Source of the DNA: Denitrificimonas caeni DSM 24390
GTDB lineage: Bacteria; Pseudomonadota; Gammaproteobacteria; Pseudomonadales; Pseudomonadaceae
DNA length: 64,000 nt
Assembly: GCF_000421765.1 (NCBI RefSeq)
Contig: NZ_ATXQ01000003.1
Coordinates: 248,001-312,000, forward strand
Reading direction: 5' to 3'
A program made the position numbers and the translations under genes. Within the stretch, counting starts at the first letter, position 1, and the number at the start of each line of letters is the position of its first letter. Below are positions 19,923 to 32,452 of the stretch, piece after piece. Below the pieces are notes generated by a model, which worked only from the letters and a program-made list of their open reading frames with translations, made no database searches and was not told the DNA's origin.

Positions 19923-20924
19923 TTAACGAGCTAAAATCTGCCGAGCTTGCTCGCGTATCGCCTCACGCCATTCTTGCGGCTCTAACACGTCAAAACGCGC
20001 ACCAAAACCCTGCAGCCACCATAAGGTTTGTTGGTCGTTTGGCACTACTGCAGTCAGTTCAACCCAGCCATCAGCTGCTGGCTCGGAGAAACTCTGCTGT
20101 TCACTCAAGTGCGTTTCACTGAGCATCCGCGCGGCATCTTGATCAATACGCACACGCAAGGTGACCCATTTTTCCGCACCTTCTGCTGCATAACCAAAGC
20201 CACCGTTATCGATATAGCTTTGCATATCAAAATCTGCTTTCAAGCGGTATGCCTGAGCACTAGGCGCGGCGGCTAAAATACGTTGTAAAGGAAACTGGCG
20301 AACATCGTCGTAGTCATTCACCGTTGCTAACAAATACGTCACGCTATGGCGGGTGACTAAACCCTGCGGGTGCAACACATAGGTTTTGGCGCTGTTACTG
20401 GTGCGCGCCAGATACTCTACATCCAGTGCTTGTCCCATCAGTAAGGCTTCAGTCACTGCTTGCCAGTTCTGCGGTGCAACTTTAGCCGGTAATAAAGCTT
20501 TACCGTTAGCCACCACCCGCACCTTATTCTTCCACTGCGCAAAACCATTGCTGGTGAGGCTGTCTAAAAACTGGCGCGCCACTTGAAACTGCACACTCAG
20601 CTGATCCGCAGCAACTTGTGGCAGTAAGCCTTTGACGTGCTGCTCAGCTAACACCATGGTTAACGCCGTGGCTGGATCGAGTGCCGGTAAGTTACTTTTG
20701 AAATCGGCTAAAAAGCTCCAGCGAAAGGGTTTCTGCTCACGATCACACACCAATGGAAAAAAGCTCGACATGCGCTCTAAATCCCGCTGAATCGTGCGCA
20801 TTTCCACGCTAAAGCCACGTTCCTCAAGCAGCGCTTTAATCGTCGTTGTCGCTTTAAAGTGCGGTTTACGCGGAATTAACTGCAGCATAGCTAAATGCCG
20901 AAACAACGTATCATGACCACTCAT
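19923..20924 (-). CDS. WYL-domain transcriptional regulator (YafY-type)
   Basis: A 333-residue predicted DNA-binding regulator. The N-terminal third is a winged-helix domain (RHLAMLQLIPRKP, then KALLEERGFSVEMRTIQRDLERMSS at about 30-55, the recognition region). The middle carries a WYL-type domain (about 145-225, with LDVEYLAR and HPQGLVTRHSVTYLLA), a fold thought to sense nucleotides or nucleic acid, and a C-terminal extension (WCX-like) follows. Homologues control DNA-damage, defence or metabolic genes; no target is visible nearby. It is 37 bp downstream of the YjiK-like gene on the same strand. Confidence 0.82.
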   Translation of the reverse strand: MSGHDTLFRHLAMLQLIPRKPHFKATTTIKALLEERGFSVEMRTIQRDLERMSSFFPLVCDREQKPFRWSFLADFKSNLPALDPATALTMVLAEQHVKGLLPQVAADQLSVQFQVARQFLDSLTSNGFAQWKNKVRVVANGKALLPAKVAPQNWQAVTEALLMGQALDVEYLARTSNSAKTYVLHPQGLVTRHSVTYLLATVNDYDDVRQFPLQRILAAAPSAQAYRLKADFDMQSYIDNGGFGYAAEGAEKWVTLRVRIDQDAARMLSETHLSEQQSFSEPAADGWVELTAVVPNDQQTLWWLQGFGARFDVLEPQEWREAIREQARQILAR

Positions 20925-20961
20925 TTACAGATTTCCTTATGCTATGGGCATCTATCTGAAC

Positions 20962-21900
20962 TTACTGTTCAGCCGTTTTTTGCTCTGACGCAGCCTTTTT
21001 AAATACATAGAATAAATTGGGCTCGCTGACAATGTAAATTGTACCTTGCCCATCCATTGCCACACCTTCAGCCTGATTGATACTGCGAGCTAAACCGTTA
21101 AAGCCCATCGCTAAACTGATAAAGCTGACTGGATTGCCTAGCTCATCGAGCTCTAGCAACATACGCGACTCATCAGACAATACCAATAAATGCCCAGTAC
21201 GCTGATCAATCGTCAGTGAAGAAAAATCGCGCATAAATATCTGGTTTGAAGATAATTCTTGCAAGCTTTGTATAGCTGGCACTGCACCCTCTTCTAGCTC
21301 AGGGAATGGCAAACTAAACAAGCCAAACGGGCTGCGCTCTTTGGCCAGTAACATGCGCTGATTACGTGCATCCCAAGCAATGCCTTCAAAGCCCTTATTA
21401 CCGGCATCACTAAAACCTAAGTGAATAGCTGGCAACGCATCACCATCAATAAACTCGGCATCGAGCGGCAAATAAAAGGCGGTTAACTGGCTACGGCGCT
21501 CATCAATAATGGCAATGCGGCCATCACTGAGCACTTCAACACCTTCCGGATCAGAAAAGCCACGCAACTCAACCACACGCAGCACGTCACCATCCAAAGA
21601 CAACTCAACCAATTTAGGTATTTTCCCAGTGACGGTAAACAAGGTATTACTCAGCGGACTCCAGCTCAACCCTGATGTTTCCGACTCCTGCAAACCAGCC
21701 AAAGGTTTGGCTTGTATCACCGCGCGATAACCGGGCAACCAAACGCTATCGGCCTGTTGCTGCAAACTGACACCTTGCTCTTGCCACAAAAACAGCAAGC
21801 GATCATCCCAATGCCAATAACGGACAAGCCCTATCAGAAGGCTAATAGCTGCGATACCCAGCAGGCATAACTTGGGGTACAACTTAAACACCTTAAACAT
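20962..21900 (-). CDS. SdiA-regulated domain protein (YjiK-like)
   Basis: A 312-residue protein with an N-terminal membrane anchor or uncleaved signal (about 10-28) and a periplasmic beta-propeller-like domain. ATG 21900 is preferred to the upstream GTG at 21906 because AAGG lies 8 nt before it. ETSGLSWSPLSNTLFTVTG, GFSDPEGVEVLSDGRIAIIDER and INQAEGVAMDGQGTIYIVSEP are the recurring phrases of the YjiK/SdiA-regulated family. Biochemical function is unknown. Confidence 0.8.
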   Translation of the reverse strand: MFKVFKLYPKLCLLGIAAISLLIGLVRYWHWDDRLLFLWQEQGVSLQQQADSVWLPGYRAVIQAKPLAGLQESETSGLSWSPLSNTLFTVTGKIPKLVELSLDGDVLRVVELRGFSDPEGVEVLSDGRIAIIDERRSQLTAFYLPLDAEFIDGDALPAIHLGFSDAGNKGFEGIAWDARNQRMLLAKERSPFGLFSLPFPELEEGAVPAIQSLQELSSNQIFMRDFSSLTIDQRTGHLLVLSDESRMLLELDELGNPVSFISLAMGFNGLARSINQAEGVAMDGQGTIYIVSEPNLFYVFKKAASEQKTAEQ

Positions 21901-22060
21901 GCTCACAACCTTCTAAACGATCATTGCAAATACGCGGCTGAACGCACGCAGACCAACCTAAGACGCCAGGTTGTTATTAAGCGCGACATCCTACTGCGAA
22001 AATCAGACCTGCGCTTAAGACAATCGTTATACTCTGCGTATTGTTTTTTCGGAGAGTCCC

Positions 22061-23257
22061 ATGTCGCTGCCTTCTTTACGCTTAAAATCCAACGCTGACC
22101 GCCGTTTACGCAGTGGTCATTTGTGGCTGTACAGCAATGAAATTGATACTAAACTGTCACCTTTAAGCGATTTTAAAGCCGGTGATCAGGTGATTGTCGA
22201 AACAGCTTCAGGCAAACCTATGGGTGTTGCGGTGATGAGCCCACAAACGTTGGTTTGCGCACGCATCGTTTCACGCGAAACCGAGCACCGCTTCGATAAA
22301 TCACTGTTAGTACACCGCCTCAATATTGCTCTGTCATTACGCGAGCGACTGTTTACTGCGCCTTTTTACCGTTTAGTACATGGTGAAGGCGATCTTTTAC
22401 CGGGTTTGGAAGTGGATCGTTTTGGCGACATTGTCGTGGTGCAAATCACCGCAGCCTGCATGGAGCCGCACAAAGACATTATTCTTGAAGCCTTATTACA
22501 GGTCTGTAAACCGACTGGCGTACTTTGGCGCAATGACGCCAACACTCGCGATGCCGAAGGTTTAGAGCGTTACTTAGAAGTGGCATACGGCGAAGTCCCA
22601 GAGTGGGTGCAGTTGGTTGAAAATGATTTAGTCTATGTCGCTCCGCTGATGCAGAAAAAAGCTTTAGGTTGGCATTTTGATCAGCGTTTTAATCGTTTGC
22701 AGGCTGCTGTCTACTGCACCGACAAACGCGTGCTGTCGGTCTACAGCGATGTCGGTAGCTGGGCGATTCCTGCGGCATTAGCCGGCGCTACGGAAGTGTT
22801 GTGTGCCGATGCGTCTGCGCAAGCCTTAGATGCTTTAGAGCAAAATGCGCAGCTCAATGATATCGGTGAAACCCTGCTTTGCGCTGAAGGTGATGTGCTG
22901 GAAACCTTACAAGCTCTGAAAGCCGATGAAGAGCGTTTTGATGTGATCATTGTTGATCCACCAGCCTTTATTAAACGCAAAAAAGACGTGAAAACCGGTG
23001 AGACTGGCTACCGTAAACTCTATGAGCACTGCATTCGCTTGCTCAGCCGTGATGGTATTTTAATTTGCTCATCGCGCTCACCATTTTTCACTGAAGAAAG
23101 CATGCACAGCACCTTACTGGCAGCCGCTCGACACCTCGATCGCAACATTCAGATTCTTGAACAAAGCGGGCAAAGTGCCGATCACCCAATGCATCCGGCC
23201 ATCCCAGAAACACGTCATCTGAAATACACCGTGTGTCGCATCTTGCCCAACAGCTAA
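22061..23257 (+). CDS. rlmI: 23S rRNA m5C methyltransferase RlmI-like
   Basis: A 398-residue class I methyltransferase expected to modify a cytosine of 23S rRNA. An N-terminal PUA RNA-binding domain (about 1-75, with RLRSGHLWLYSNEID) is followed by the EEHEE region and a SAM-binding Rossmann fold (VLSVYSDVGSWAIPAALAGA near 225, where RlmI usually has L-N-F-YTG). The catalytic-loop motif VDPPAFIKRKKD is near residue 302. The SAM loop reads VYSDVGSW rather than the more usual LFSYTGGF, so substrate range could differ slightly. CGGAGAG precedes the start. Confidence 0.85.
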   Translation: MSLPSLRLKSNADRRLRSGHLWLYSNEIDTKLSPLSDFKAGDQVIVETASGKPMGVAVMSPQTLVCARIVSRETEHRFDKSLLVHRLNIALSLRERLFTAPFYRLVHGEGDLLPGLEVDRFGDIVVVQITAACMEPHKDIILEALLQVCKPTGVLWRNDANTRDAEGLERYLEVAYGEVPEWVQLVENDLVYVAPLMQKKALGWHFDQRFNRLQAAVYCTDKRVLSVYSDVGSWAIPAALAGATEVLCADASAQALDALEQNAQLNDIGETLLCAEGDVLETLQALKADEERFDVIIVDPPAFIKRKKDVKTGETGYRKLYEHCIRLLSRDGILICSSRSPFFTEESMHSTLLAAARHLDRNIQILEQSGQSADHPMHPAIPETRHLKYTVCRILPNS

Positions 23258-23451
23258 GTCAACAGCGTTAACTAGGCTCAAGCAAAACAGCGCTGCCCTT
23301 TGCCCACCTGCACAGGGCAGCGTAGAATCAGCAACATTCTCGTCACTACCCTCGGCGAGCCAACGCATGCTTTGCCAACCGCACGGTCACCCCGCAGCAA
23401 CAGTTGCAGATGCGCTTACCGCCCTTATTTTATTTTTTGCAGGAAGTTCTG

Positions 23452-25296
23452 ATGCCTGATTATCGTTCGAAAACCTCAACCTTCGGCCGCAATATGGCGG
23501 GTGCTCGCGCTCTTTGGCGTGCAACCGGCATGAAAGACGAAGATTTTCAAAAGCCGATTATTGCGGTTGCCAACTCTTTCACCCAATTTGTTCCAGGTCA
23601 CGTGCACCTAAAAGATATGGGCCAATTGGTTGCTCGTGAAATTGAGCGCGCGGGCGGTGTTGCCAAAGAATTTAATACCATTGCCGTCGATGACGGTATC
23701 GCGATGGGCCACGACGGCATGCTCTATTCACTACCGAGTCGTGAAATCATTGCTGACTCAGTTGAATACATGGCCAACGCCCACTGCGCCGATGCCCTCG
23801 TGTGTATTTCCAACTGTGACAAAATCACTCCTGGCATGCTGATGGCCGCGTTGCGCCTCAATATCCCAGTGGTGTTTGTCTCTGGCGGCCCAATGGAAGC
23901 TGGGAAAACTAAGCTGGCCAACCACGGCTTAGACTTAGTCGATGCCATGGTGATCGCTGCTGACGATGACGCTTCAGATGAGAAAGTTGCTGAATACGAG
24001 CGCAGCGCTTGTCCAACTTGTGGTTCTTGCTCCGGTATGTTTACTGCCAACTCAATGAACTGCTTGGTTGAAGCCCTAGGCTTAGGCTTACCGGGTAACG
24101 GTACCGTATTGGCGACCCACGCTGATCGTAAAGAGCTGTTCTTAGAAGCCGGTCGCACCATTGTTGACCTGTGCCACCGCTACTATAAAGAAAACGACGA
24201 ATCCGTTCTGCCACGTAATATTGCCAACTTCAAAGCCTTTGAAAACGCGATGACTTTGGACATCGCTATGGGCGGCTCAACCAACACGATTCTGCACCTC
24301 TTGGCTTCTGCACAAGAAGCAGAGATGGACTTTAACCTGCTGGATATCGACCGTTTATCACGCAAAGTACCGGAGTTGTGTAAAGTGGCTCCCAATATCC
24401 AAAAATACCACATGGAAGATGTACACCGCGCCGGTGGTATCTTCAGTATTTTAGGCTCATTGGCCCGTGGTGGCTTCTTACACACTGATTTGCCAACCGT
24501 ACATAGCAAAACCATGGCCGATGCGATTGCTAAATGGGACATCACCCAAACTGACGATGAAGCCGTACACACTTTCTTTAAAGCAGGCCCTGGCGGCATT
24601 CCAACCCAGACTGCATTTAGCCAAGCAACACGCTGGCCAACCCTAGATTTAGATCGTAAAGAAGGCTGTATCCGCAACGTTGAACACGCCTACTCGCACG
24701 AAGGTGGTTTAGCAGTACTCTATGGCAATATCGCGGTGGATGGCTGTGTGGTGAAAACCGCAGGTGTCGATAAATCAATTCACGTCTTTGAAGGCAAAGC
24801 CAAAATTTTTGAAAGCCAAGATTCGGCGGTACGTGGCATTTTGGCCGACGAAGTGCAAGCTGGCGATATTGTTATCATCCGCTACGAAGGCCCGAAAGGT
24901 GGTCCGGGTATGCAAGAAATGCTCTACCCAACCAGCTACCTAAAATCTAAAGGTTTAGGTAAAGAGTGTGCCTTGCTGACCGATGGCCGTTTCTCTGGTG
25001 GTACTTCTGGCTTATCCATTGGTCATGCTTCTCCAGAAGCGGCAGCCGGCGGTGCAATTGGCTTGGTGCAGGAAGGCGATACAATTCTAATTGATATCCC
25101 TAACCGTACAATTAACCTGCAAATCAGCGATGCAGAACTGGCTGAACGCCGCGTCGCCCAAGATGCCAAAGGTTGGAAGCCGGTTGAAGTGCGCCCACGT
25201 AAAGTGACTACAGCGCTTAAGGCCTACGCCTTATTAGCCACCAGTGCCGATAAAGGTGCAGTGCGCAATAAAGCGATGCTGGACGAATTGCTTTAA
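23452..25296 (+). CDS. ilvD: Dihydroxy-acid dehydratase
   Basis: Dehydrates 2,3-dihydroxy-3-methyl acids in valine and isoleucine synthesis, an iron-sulfur enzyme. ATG 23452 is chosen over 23404 because AGGAAG lies just upstream and the product (614 aa) then aligns in length with E. coli IlvD (616). Cluster cysteines are Cys122 in [12 protein letters not shown] and the [10 protein letters not shown] group (Cys187, 190, 193). VDDGIAMGH and [10 protein letters not shown] are also present. It shares the isoleucine pathway with ilvA encoded 4.4 kb away, though on the other strand. Confidence 0.97.
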   Translation: MPDYRSKTSTFGRNMAGARALWRATGMKDEDFQKPIIAVANSFTQFVPGHVHLKDMGQLVAREIERAGGVAKEFNTIAVDDGIAMGHDGMLYSLPSREIIADSVEYMANAHCADALVCISNCDKITPGMLMAALRLNIPVVFVSGGPMEAGKTKLANHGLDLVDAMVIAADDDASDEKVAEYERSACPTCGSCSGMFTANSMNCLVEALGLGLPGNGTVLATHADRKELFLEAGRTIVDLCHRYYKENDESVLPRNIANFKAFENAMTLDIAMGGSTNTILHLLASAQEAEMDFNLLDIDRLSRKVPELCKVAPNIQKYHMEDVHRAGGIFSILGSLARGGFLHTDLPTVHSKTMADAIAKWDITQTDDEAVHTFFKAGPGGIPTQTAFSQATRWPTLDLDRKEGCIRNVEHAYSHEGGLAVLYGNIAVDGCVVKTAGVDKSIHVFEGKAKIFESQDSAVRGILADEVQAGDIVIIRYEGPKGGPGMQEMLYPTSYLKSKGLGKECALLTDGRFSGGTSGLSIGHASPEAAAGGAIGLVQEGDTILIDIPNRTINLQISDAELAERRVAQDAKGWKPVEVRPRKVTTALKAYALLATSADKGAVRNKAMLDELL

Positions 25297-25337
25297 TCGC
25301 AGGCAGTACGTGCACAGCGGATGAATCCGCGCTGAAT

Positions 25338-25374
25338 AAAAAAGCCCCAGTTCTATCTAGGACTGGGGCTTTTT
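25338..25374. terminator. Bidirectional intrinsic terminator between ilvD and mgtE
   Basis: AAAGCCCCAGT (25341-25351) pairs with ACTGGGGCTTT (25362-25372), flanked by A-rich DNA on the left and TTTTT on the right, so it has a U-tract in both directions. The genes are convergent. Confidence 0.92.
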
Positions 25375-25424
25375 ACATGTACAGACAACCGCTAAAAATG
25401 CTGTGAACGACACTGGCTAATCTG

Positions 25425-26786
25425 CTAAACAGGTACAACCGTTAAGTCGCTCAGCAAGCGTGAGGCAATAAACAGATAAATCACCACACCAGTCGCATCA
25501 CAGACTGAAGTAATCAATGGCGCACTGGCACTGGCAGGGTCAAAGTTAAACTTGCTGAGAATAAATGGCAGACTCATGCCGATCATACAGCCAATCATCA
25601 CAATCGAAACCATACTCAAAGCCAGCACTAAAGCGACCGTTTCATCACCGCGGATATAGCCTAAAACGGATACGGCGGCCGCCATCGTACAACCTAAGGC
25701 CAAAGCGACTAGAGCCTCTCGGCCAATTAAATACAGCCAGTCACGCATCACCACTTCACCGGTGGCGAGGGCGCGCACCATCAAAGTGGCAGACTGTGAG
25801 CCAGCGTTACCACCACTGTCGACCAGTAACGGTAAGAAAAACACTAAAACAATATTGGCAGCGATGATGTCTTCAAAATGCGCAATACCTGCACCGGAAA
25901 ACAAGTTACCAAACACCAGTAGTATCAACCAAAAAATCCGCTTGCGGTACAACAAGGCAATGCTGGCATCTTTGATATTACCAACCACCGTGCTCACGCC
26001 AGCGGATTTATGAATATCATCAGTCGCTTCAGCGCTGACCACATCCATCGCATCGTCATAGGTGACAATACCAATCAGGATGTCATCCTCATCAATAATC
26101 GGCAGCGCCAGCAAGTCATAACGGGCAATTTTCTTGGCAATGTCTTCTTGATCATCGGTGACATGAGCACTGACCACATCACTGCTCATCAGATCCTTAA
26201 TCAGCTTATTCAGATCTGCCAGAATCAAATCACGTAATGACACAGCACCTAATAGGCGGCGCTGCTCATCAATCACGTAAGCTTGATAAATGGTTTCTGC
26301 ATCAGGCGCTTCATCGCGCAAATACGTCATCGCCTGCAGCACCGTCATATCTTTCTTTAACGTGGCGTAGTCAGACGTCATCAAAGCGCCGGCAGTACCT
26401 TCAACATAGGCAGACAAGCGGCGAATATCTTCTCGCTCCGCATGCGCTAAAGCCGGCAAAAGTATGTCGCGCTGATTTTGATCAAAACGTTTAAATAAGT
26501 CAGTGCGCTCATCAGCAGGCATTTCACTGACCAGTTCAGCCAGAGTGGCGCGCGGAAACTCACGTGCCATGCGTACTTGCTGCTCAGGCTCAAAGTAGCT
26601 AAAGACATCAGCCCGATCAGGTAAGCACTCAAGCAAGCGCCAGCCTAAAGTTGGATCGAGCTGTTCTAAAACATCAGCCAAGTCGACGGGGGGTAAACCT
26701 TTAACTGCAGCTAAGGCGTCAGCAAACTTATTTTGCTCAATCGCATGACTCAGGACGAGTACAAGATTGTTATCGATGTTGCTCAT
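25425..26786 (-). CDS. mgtE: Magnesium transporter MgtE
   Basis: A 453-residue Mg2+ channel/transporter of the inner membrane. Start 26786 is chosen because GGAGAGA lies 4-5 nt upstream. The N-terminal MgtE_N superhelical domain (about 20-125, DVLEQLDPTLGWRLLECLP) is followed by two CBS domains (about 130-260) that gate the pore by binding Mg2+, a plug helix and about five membrane segments (about 280-450). The pore signature region NAGSQSATLMVRAL is near residue 325. A 343-bp leader separates it from divergent hemF. Confidence 0.95.
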   Translation of the reverse strand: MSNIDNNLVLVLSHAIEQNKFADALAAVKGLPPVDLADVLEQLDPTLGWRLLECLPDRADVFSYFEPEQQVRMAREFPRATLAELVSEMPADERTDLFKRFDQNQRDILLPALAHAEREDIRRLSAYVEGTAGALMTSDYATLKKDMTVLQAMTYLRDEAPDAETIYQAYVIDEQRRLLGAVSLRDLILADLNKLIKDLMSSDVVSAHVTDDQEDIAKKIARYDLLALPIIDEDDILIGIVTYDDAMDVVSAEATDDIHKSAGVSTVVGNIKDASIALLYRKRIFWLILLVFGNLFSGAGIAHFEDIIAANIVLVFFLPLLVDSGGNAGSQSATLMVRALATGEVVMRDWLYLIGREALVALALGCTMAAAVSVLGYIRGDETVALVLALSMVSIVMIGCMIGMSLPFILSKFNFDPASASAPLITSVCDATGVVIYLFIASRLLSDLTVVPV

Positions 26787-28859
<2,073 letters not shown>

Positions 28860-28862
28860 AGC

Positions 28863-29420
28863 TTAGGCCGAGCGCAATACTTGTCCTGTGCGCAAATCGC
28901 GGATAGTGCTTGGATTGCTGCTCCGGCCGAGCTCACCACTTAATACCGCATCCAACTGACCATGAAAATACTGCTCAATGCGTAAACGGCTTTTCGCTGG
29001 TAAAAGCCCGCTGGGATTTGCGGAAGTCGACACCAATGGTCCAGTTAACCGACACAGCTCTGCCACCAAAGGATGCGCACTGACGCGAATCGCCACACTG
29101 TCATGCGCGCCAGTAATCCATTCAGGCACTCGGTTATGATGTGGCACCAGCCAAGTATTGGGGCCTGGCCAACTCTTTTGTAGCTGCGCCAGCTCGCTTG
29201 CCGATAAGCCCTCCAACAATTCAGCAAACTGCTCAATGTCTGCCGCAACCAAAATCAAACCTTTATGCACAGGCCGCTCTTTTAGCGCTAACAGACGCGC
29301 GACCGCGGTGGCATTAAACGGATCACAACCCAAACCCCAAACGGCTTCGGTAGGGTAAGCAATCACAGCACCGTCACGAACTTTTTGCGCAATCTGTTGA
29401 ATTTGCCAAGCACTGGTCAT
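28863..29420 (-). CDS. tsaC: L-threonylcarbamoyladenylate synthase
   Basis: Makes threonylcarbamoyl-AMP from threonine, bicarbonate and ATP for t6A tRNA modification. ATG 29420 gives 185 residues, matching TsaC length; the alternative TTG at 29459 adds 13 unmatched residues. YrdC-fold signatures: [16 protein letters not shown] near 17-32, [14 protein letters not shown] near 47-60, the [11 protein letters not shown] strand and [12 protein letters not shown] near 138. It follows dprA on the same strand. Confidence 0.95.
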   Translation of the reverse strand: MTSAWQIQQIAQKVRDGAVIAYPTEAVWGLGCDPFNATAVARLLALKERPVHKGLILVAADIEQFAELLEGLSASELAQLQKSWPGPNTWLVPHHNRVPEWITGAHDSVAIRVSAHPLVAELCRLTGPLVSTSANPSGLLPAKSRLRIEQYFHGQLDAVLSGELGRSSNPSTIRDLRTGQVLRSA

Positions 29421-29468
29421 CAAATCTACTCGTAAGTATTTTATTGCTGAATCAATCAAGCGCCTATC

Positions 29469-30578
29469 TTAAACCTGTCCAGCGTTACGATACAGCCATA
29501 AACTGCCCTCGCGACTGACATTGCCAGCAATTTCAAAGTCAGTCAGCAGCGCTAGCACTTCTGACAACGGCAACTCACTCAAATCAACCAACGCATCAAC
29601 ATCCAATGGTTGTACCTTTAACAAATCAAGCAGTGGATGATGCAGGGCTAGACTTTGCTGGACGGCTGACTGCTCGGCTGGCGCTGTTAGCTGCCAACCT
29701 TGTAATGATTCTAAAATATCCCCTACCGTTTCAATTAGCGTTGCACCATCACGAATCAACTGATGACAGCCACGCGCGCCGGGCGCATGAATGGAACCTG
29801 GGATGGCGTAAACTTCACGACCTTGCTCAGCAGCTAAGCGTGCGGTAATCAGCGAGCCACTGGATGGGCTGGCCTCAACCACTAAAACACCTAAAGACAA
29901 ACCGCTGATAATGCGATTACGCCGAGGAAAATGACTGGCATGTGGGGCGCTCTGCAAGGCTAACTCAGATACAAGCGCGCCGCCTTGCTCAACAATGCTC
30001 TGCGCTAAGCTGCGATGCCGTGCTGGATAGACTTGATTAAGCCCTGTACCCACGACCGCAATCGTTACACCTTGCACATCTAAAGCACCTTGGTGCGCTG
30101 CCGCATCAACGCCGAGCGCTAACCCACTGGTCACCGCAAAGCCGCCTTTGGCCAAACTACGGGCAAAACTCTGTGCAGTATCCAAACTGGGACGTGTGGC
30201 ACGACGACTGCCAACAATAGCGATCTGCGGCTGCTCTAAAATAGCCGGATTACCTTTTACAAAAAGCACCGGCGGTGCTCCAGCGGTTTCTTTTAGCAAC
30301 GCTGGATATTGCGACATATCATGCAAGAGTACATGCTGCTGCGCCTGTTCTGACCAACGCAGCGCAAGCAGTGCCTGCTCACGAACAGTTTCGCTGCGGC
30401 GTGCATCAATGCTGCTCTGCGGCATACCTATAACTTGCCATGCCGCGGCCGGAGCGCTTAACGCTGAGCAGGCTGAAGAAAAAACCTTTAGCAGTTTATA
30501 AAAGCGTTGCGGACCAATATCGGGAAGACTATGTAAGCGCAAACGCGCTTCAAGTTCGGCAGGCGAGCATTGCGTCAT
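29469..30578 (-). CDS. dprA: DNA-processing protein DprA
   Basis: Binds incoming single-stranded DNA and loads RecA during natural transformation. Start 30578 is chosen because AAGGAT lies six bases upstream; the 30617 alternative has none. The 369-residue protein has an N-terminal SAM-like/HhH region (about 1-70, LHSLPDIGPQRFYKLL), the DNA-processing Rossmann fold (about 85-285, with IAIVGSRRATRPS, GLALGVDAAAHQGAL, VVGTGLNQVYPARH and FPRRNRIISGL) and a C-terminal winged-helix-like region (about 310-365). It lies between tsaC and tsaP in the order I recall from P. aeruginosa PA0022-PA0020. Confidence 0.95.
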   Translation of the reverse strand: MTQCSPAELEARLRLHSLPDIGPQRFYKLLKVFSSACSALSAPAAAWQVIGMPQSSIDARRSETVREQALLALRWSEQAQQHVLLHDMSQYPALLKETAGAPPVLFVKGNPAILEQPQIAIVGSRRATRPSLDTAQSFARSLAKGGFAVTSGLALGVDAAAHQGALDVQGVTIAVVGTGLNQVYPARHRSLAQSIVEQGGALVSELALQSAPHASHFPRRNRIISGLSLGVLVVEASPSSGSLITARLAAEQGREVYAIPGSIHAPGARGCHQLIRDGATLIETVGDILESLQGWQLTAPAEQSAVQQSLALHHPLLDLLKVQPLDVDALVDLSELPLSEVLALLTDFEIAGNVSREGSLWLYRNAGQV

Positions 30579-30651
30579 ATTAATATCCTTATTCAGAAGA
30601 GAATGACGTCCTGTCATTCCTAGCTGTCAGTGTAGTAATAAGCCGCTAAAA

Positions 30652-30683
30652 AGCAAAAAAGCGCCCTTTTTCAAGGACGCTTT
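30652..30683 (-). terminator. Intrinsic terminator of tsaP
   Basis: Read on the minus strand, AAAGCGTCC and GGGCGCTTT pair around a short A-rich loop and are followed by TTTTTTG. It lies about 30 bp after the tsaP stop, separating it from dprA. Confidence 0.8.
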
Positions 30684-30711
30684 CTATTTACATCAAACCA
30701 CTGCAGTAGAA

Positions 30712-31731
30712 TTAAGGATTCTTAACCTTATCCATCACTGCTAGCTGACGGTTCGCATACAAAACTAAACCATAGCTCAGCTTGTCATAGGTGCGGAACA
30801 CCATCAGTAAACCAGAACGCTCGTCTGGAATTTTTACTGAATCGCCACCAATATTATCGCGAACGGTCTCACCGGTTTTGTACACCGCTAAGACGTTACC
30901 TTCAACAAGGCCATCACGCGCGCCTTTGTTAATGGTGACCACATCAAACTGGCCGATTTGTGATACGCCACGTGGCACATCTAAAATCACACCCTCAACT
31001 GTTTCTTTTGGCTCACTTGGTAAGAAAGTTGAGTTGATGGCGCGCTCTTCGGTTGGGAACAGACGGTCAGCATTACGTACTTCTTGAGTTGTACGCGAAA
31101 GTATCATGGTGCCAATATCTTCTTCAATGGCAACAACTTCACCACCACCGATATCATCAGCATTGATACCGAGAAACTCTTCAGTGACTGGATCAACGTA
31201 AGTGCGGCCTTGACGGAAAATGCCATAAATAGCATTTTCATTAACATCGCCACGTACATAAATACGATCACCCGCACCACTGATCACACGTTCAGCGTTA
31301 CCAGCAACCACATAAGGCTTTTTGGCAAACTCTTCAGGTGTATTCACAATACGGTTGCTGAGTAAGAAGCTGTTAATTGCTTCTAAAGGAATCGTAGGAA
31401 TGGCTTCAGCCATTGGCGTGCTACGAACTTTAGGCGATAATTTAATAGTGCCACGGCTGGCACCACGGTTTAACATGATGCGCGGCTGGCCATCAACGTA
31501 AACCAAGCTCAAACGGTCACCTGGGTAAATCAAGTGTGGATTCGCCACCTGTGGGTTAGCATGCCAAATTTCTGGCCACTTCCACGGCTTGCTTAAAAAC
31601 TTACCGGAGATATCCCACAGGGTGTCGCCTTTAACCACTGTGTAATTGTCTGGATGGCCATCTTTTAACTGTACCTGTGCTTGTACTGCAGCAGTCGCAA
31701 GCAATAACAGAGCAAGTAATGTTTTCCTCAT
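30712..31731 (-). CDS. tsaP: LysM-domain periplasmic protein, type IV pilus secretin-associated TsaP-like
   Basis: A 339-residue exported protein. Start 31731 is set by an evident signal peptide (Met-Arg-Lys then a hydrophobic core ending AVQAQ) and by AAGGGA upstream; a longer frame to 31890 has no such features. A LysM peptidoglycan-binding domain follows at about 30-80 (NYTVVKGDTLWDISGKFL). The rest is the FlgT-C/TsaP-like region, with repeated beta segments. TsaP anchors the PilQ secretin to peptidoglycan in type IV pilus bacteria. It is divergent from def, the order known at the P. aeruginosa origin region. Confidence 0.9.
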   Translation of the reverse strand: MRKTLLALLLLATAAVQAQVQLKDGHPDNYTVVKGDTLWDISGKFLSKPWKWPEIWHANPQVANPHLIYPGDRLSLVYVDGQPRIMLNRGASRGTIKLSPKVRSTPMAEAIPTIPLEAINSFLLSNRIVNTPEEFAKKPYVVAGNAERVISGAGDRIYVRGDVNENAIYGIFRQGRTYVDPVTEEFLGINADDIGGGEVVAIEEDIGTMILSRTTQEVRNADRLFPTEERAINSTFLPSEPKETVEGVILDVPRGVSQIGQFDVVTINKGARDGLVEGNVLAVYKTGETVRDNIGGDSVKIPDERSGLLMVFRTYDKLSYGLVLYANRQLAVMDKVKNP

Positions 31732-31883
31732 GCGGTGAATCCCTTTATCATATGTTGACAATGGAACGCCTAATGACAATTCCAGAACCCGATTTTTTGG
31801 CTTTACAGCCAATTCTTTATTATGCTGCGTATCATAGTAGCAGTGCTTTCTAACTTTATTCCATAAGTACATCACAAACGCAT

Positions 31884-32393
31884 ATGGCAATTTTAAATAT
31901 TCTTGAGTTTCCCGATCCTCGATTACGCACCATAGCTAAACCTATAGCGCAGGTCGATGACCAAATCCGCCTCCTGATTGATGATATGCTAGAAACCATG
32001 TATGCCGCACCTGGTATTGGTCTAGCTGCGACACAGGTCAACCATCATATTCGCTTAGTTGTGATGGATTTATCAGAAGATAAATCTGAACCGCTAGTAT
32101 TTATCAATCCAGAGTTTGAAGTTCTCACTGATGAAACCGATCTTTATCAAGAAGGTTGTCTCTCAGTGCCGGGCTTTTACGAAGACGTACAGCGCCCACA
32201 AAAGGTTAAAATACGCGCCCTTGACCGTAATGGCGAACCCTTTGAGCTGTTAGCAGAAGGCTTACTAGCCGTTTGCATCCAGCACGAGTGCGACCATTTA
32301 AATGGCAAACTCTTCGTGGATTACTTGTCATCGCTGAAACGTGATCGCATTAAGAAAAAGCTAGAGAAAATCCATCGCCAGCAGAAAGATTAA
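31884..32393 (+). CDS. def: Peptide deformylase
   Basis: Removes the formyl group from the N-terminal Met of new proteins. The 169-residue metalloenzyme has all three motifs: GIGLAATQV near residue 45, EGCLSVPG with metal ligand Cys92, and QHECDHLNG with His134, Glu135 and His138. No strong Shine-Dalgarno sequence is seen before the ATG. It heads the def-fmt-rsmB-trkA series. Confidence 0.98.
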   Translation: MAILNILEFPDPRLRTIAKPIAQVDDQIRLLIDDMLETMYAAPGIGLAATQVNHHIRLVVMDLSEDKSEPLVFINPEFEVLTDETDLYQEGCLSVPGFYEDVQRPQKVKIRALDRNGEPFELLAEGLLAVCIQHECDHLNGKLFVDYLSSLKRDRIKKKLEKIHRQQKD

Positions 32394-32452
32394 ATACCTT
32401 TCAATAAGAATGCTGTGCAGTGGCGTCCCTTCTGTTTTCGCAAGGTAATTGT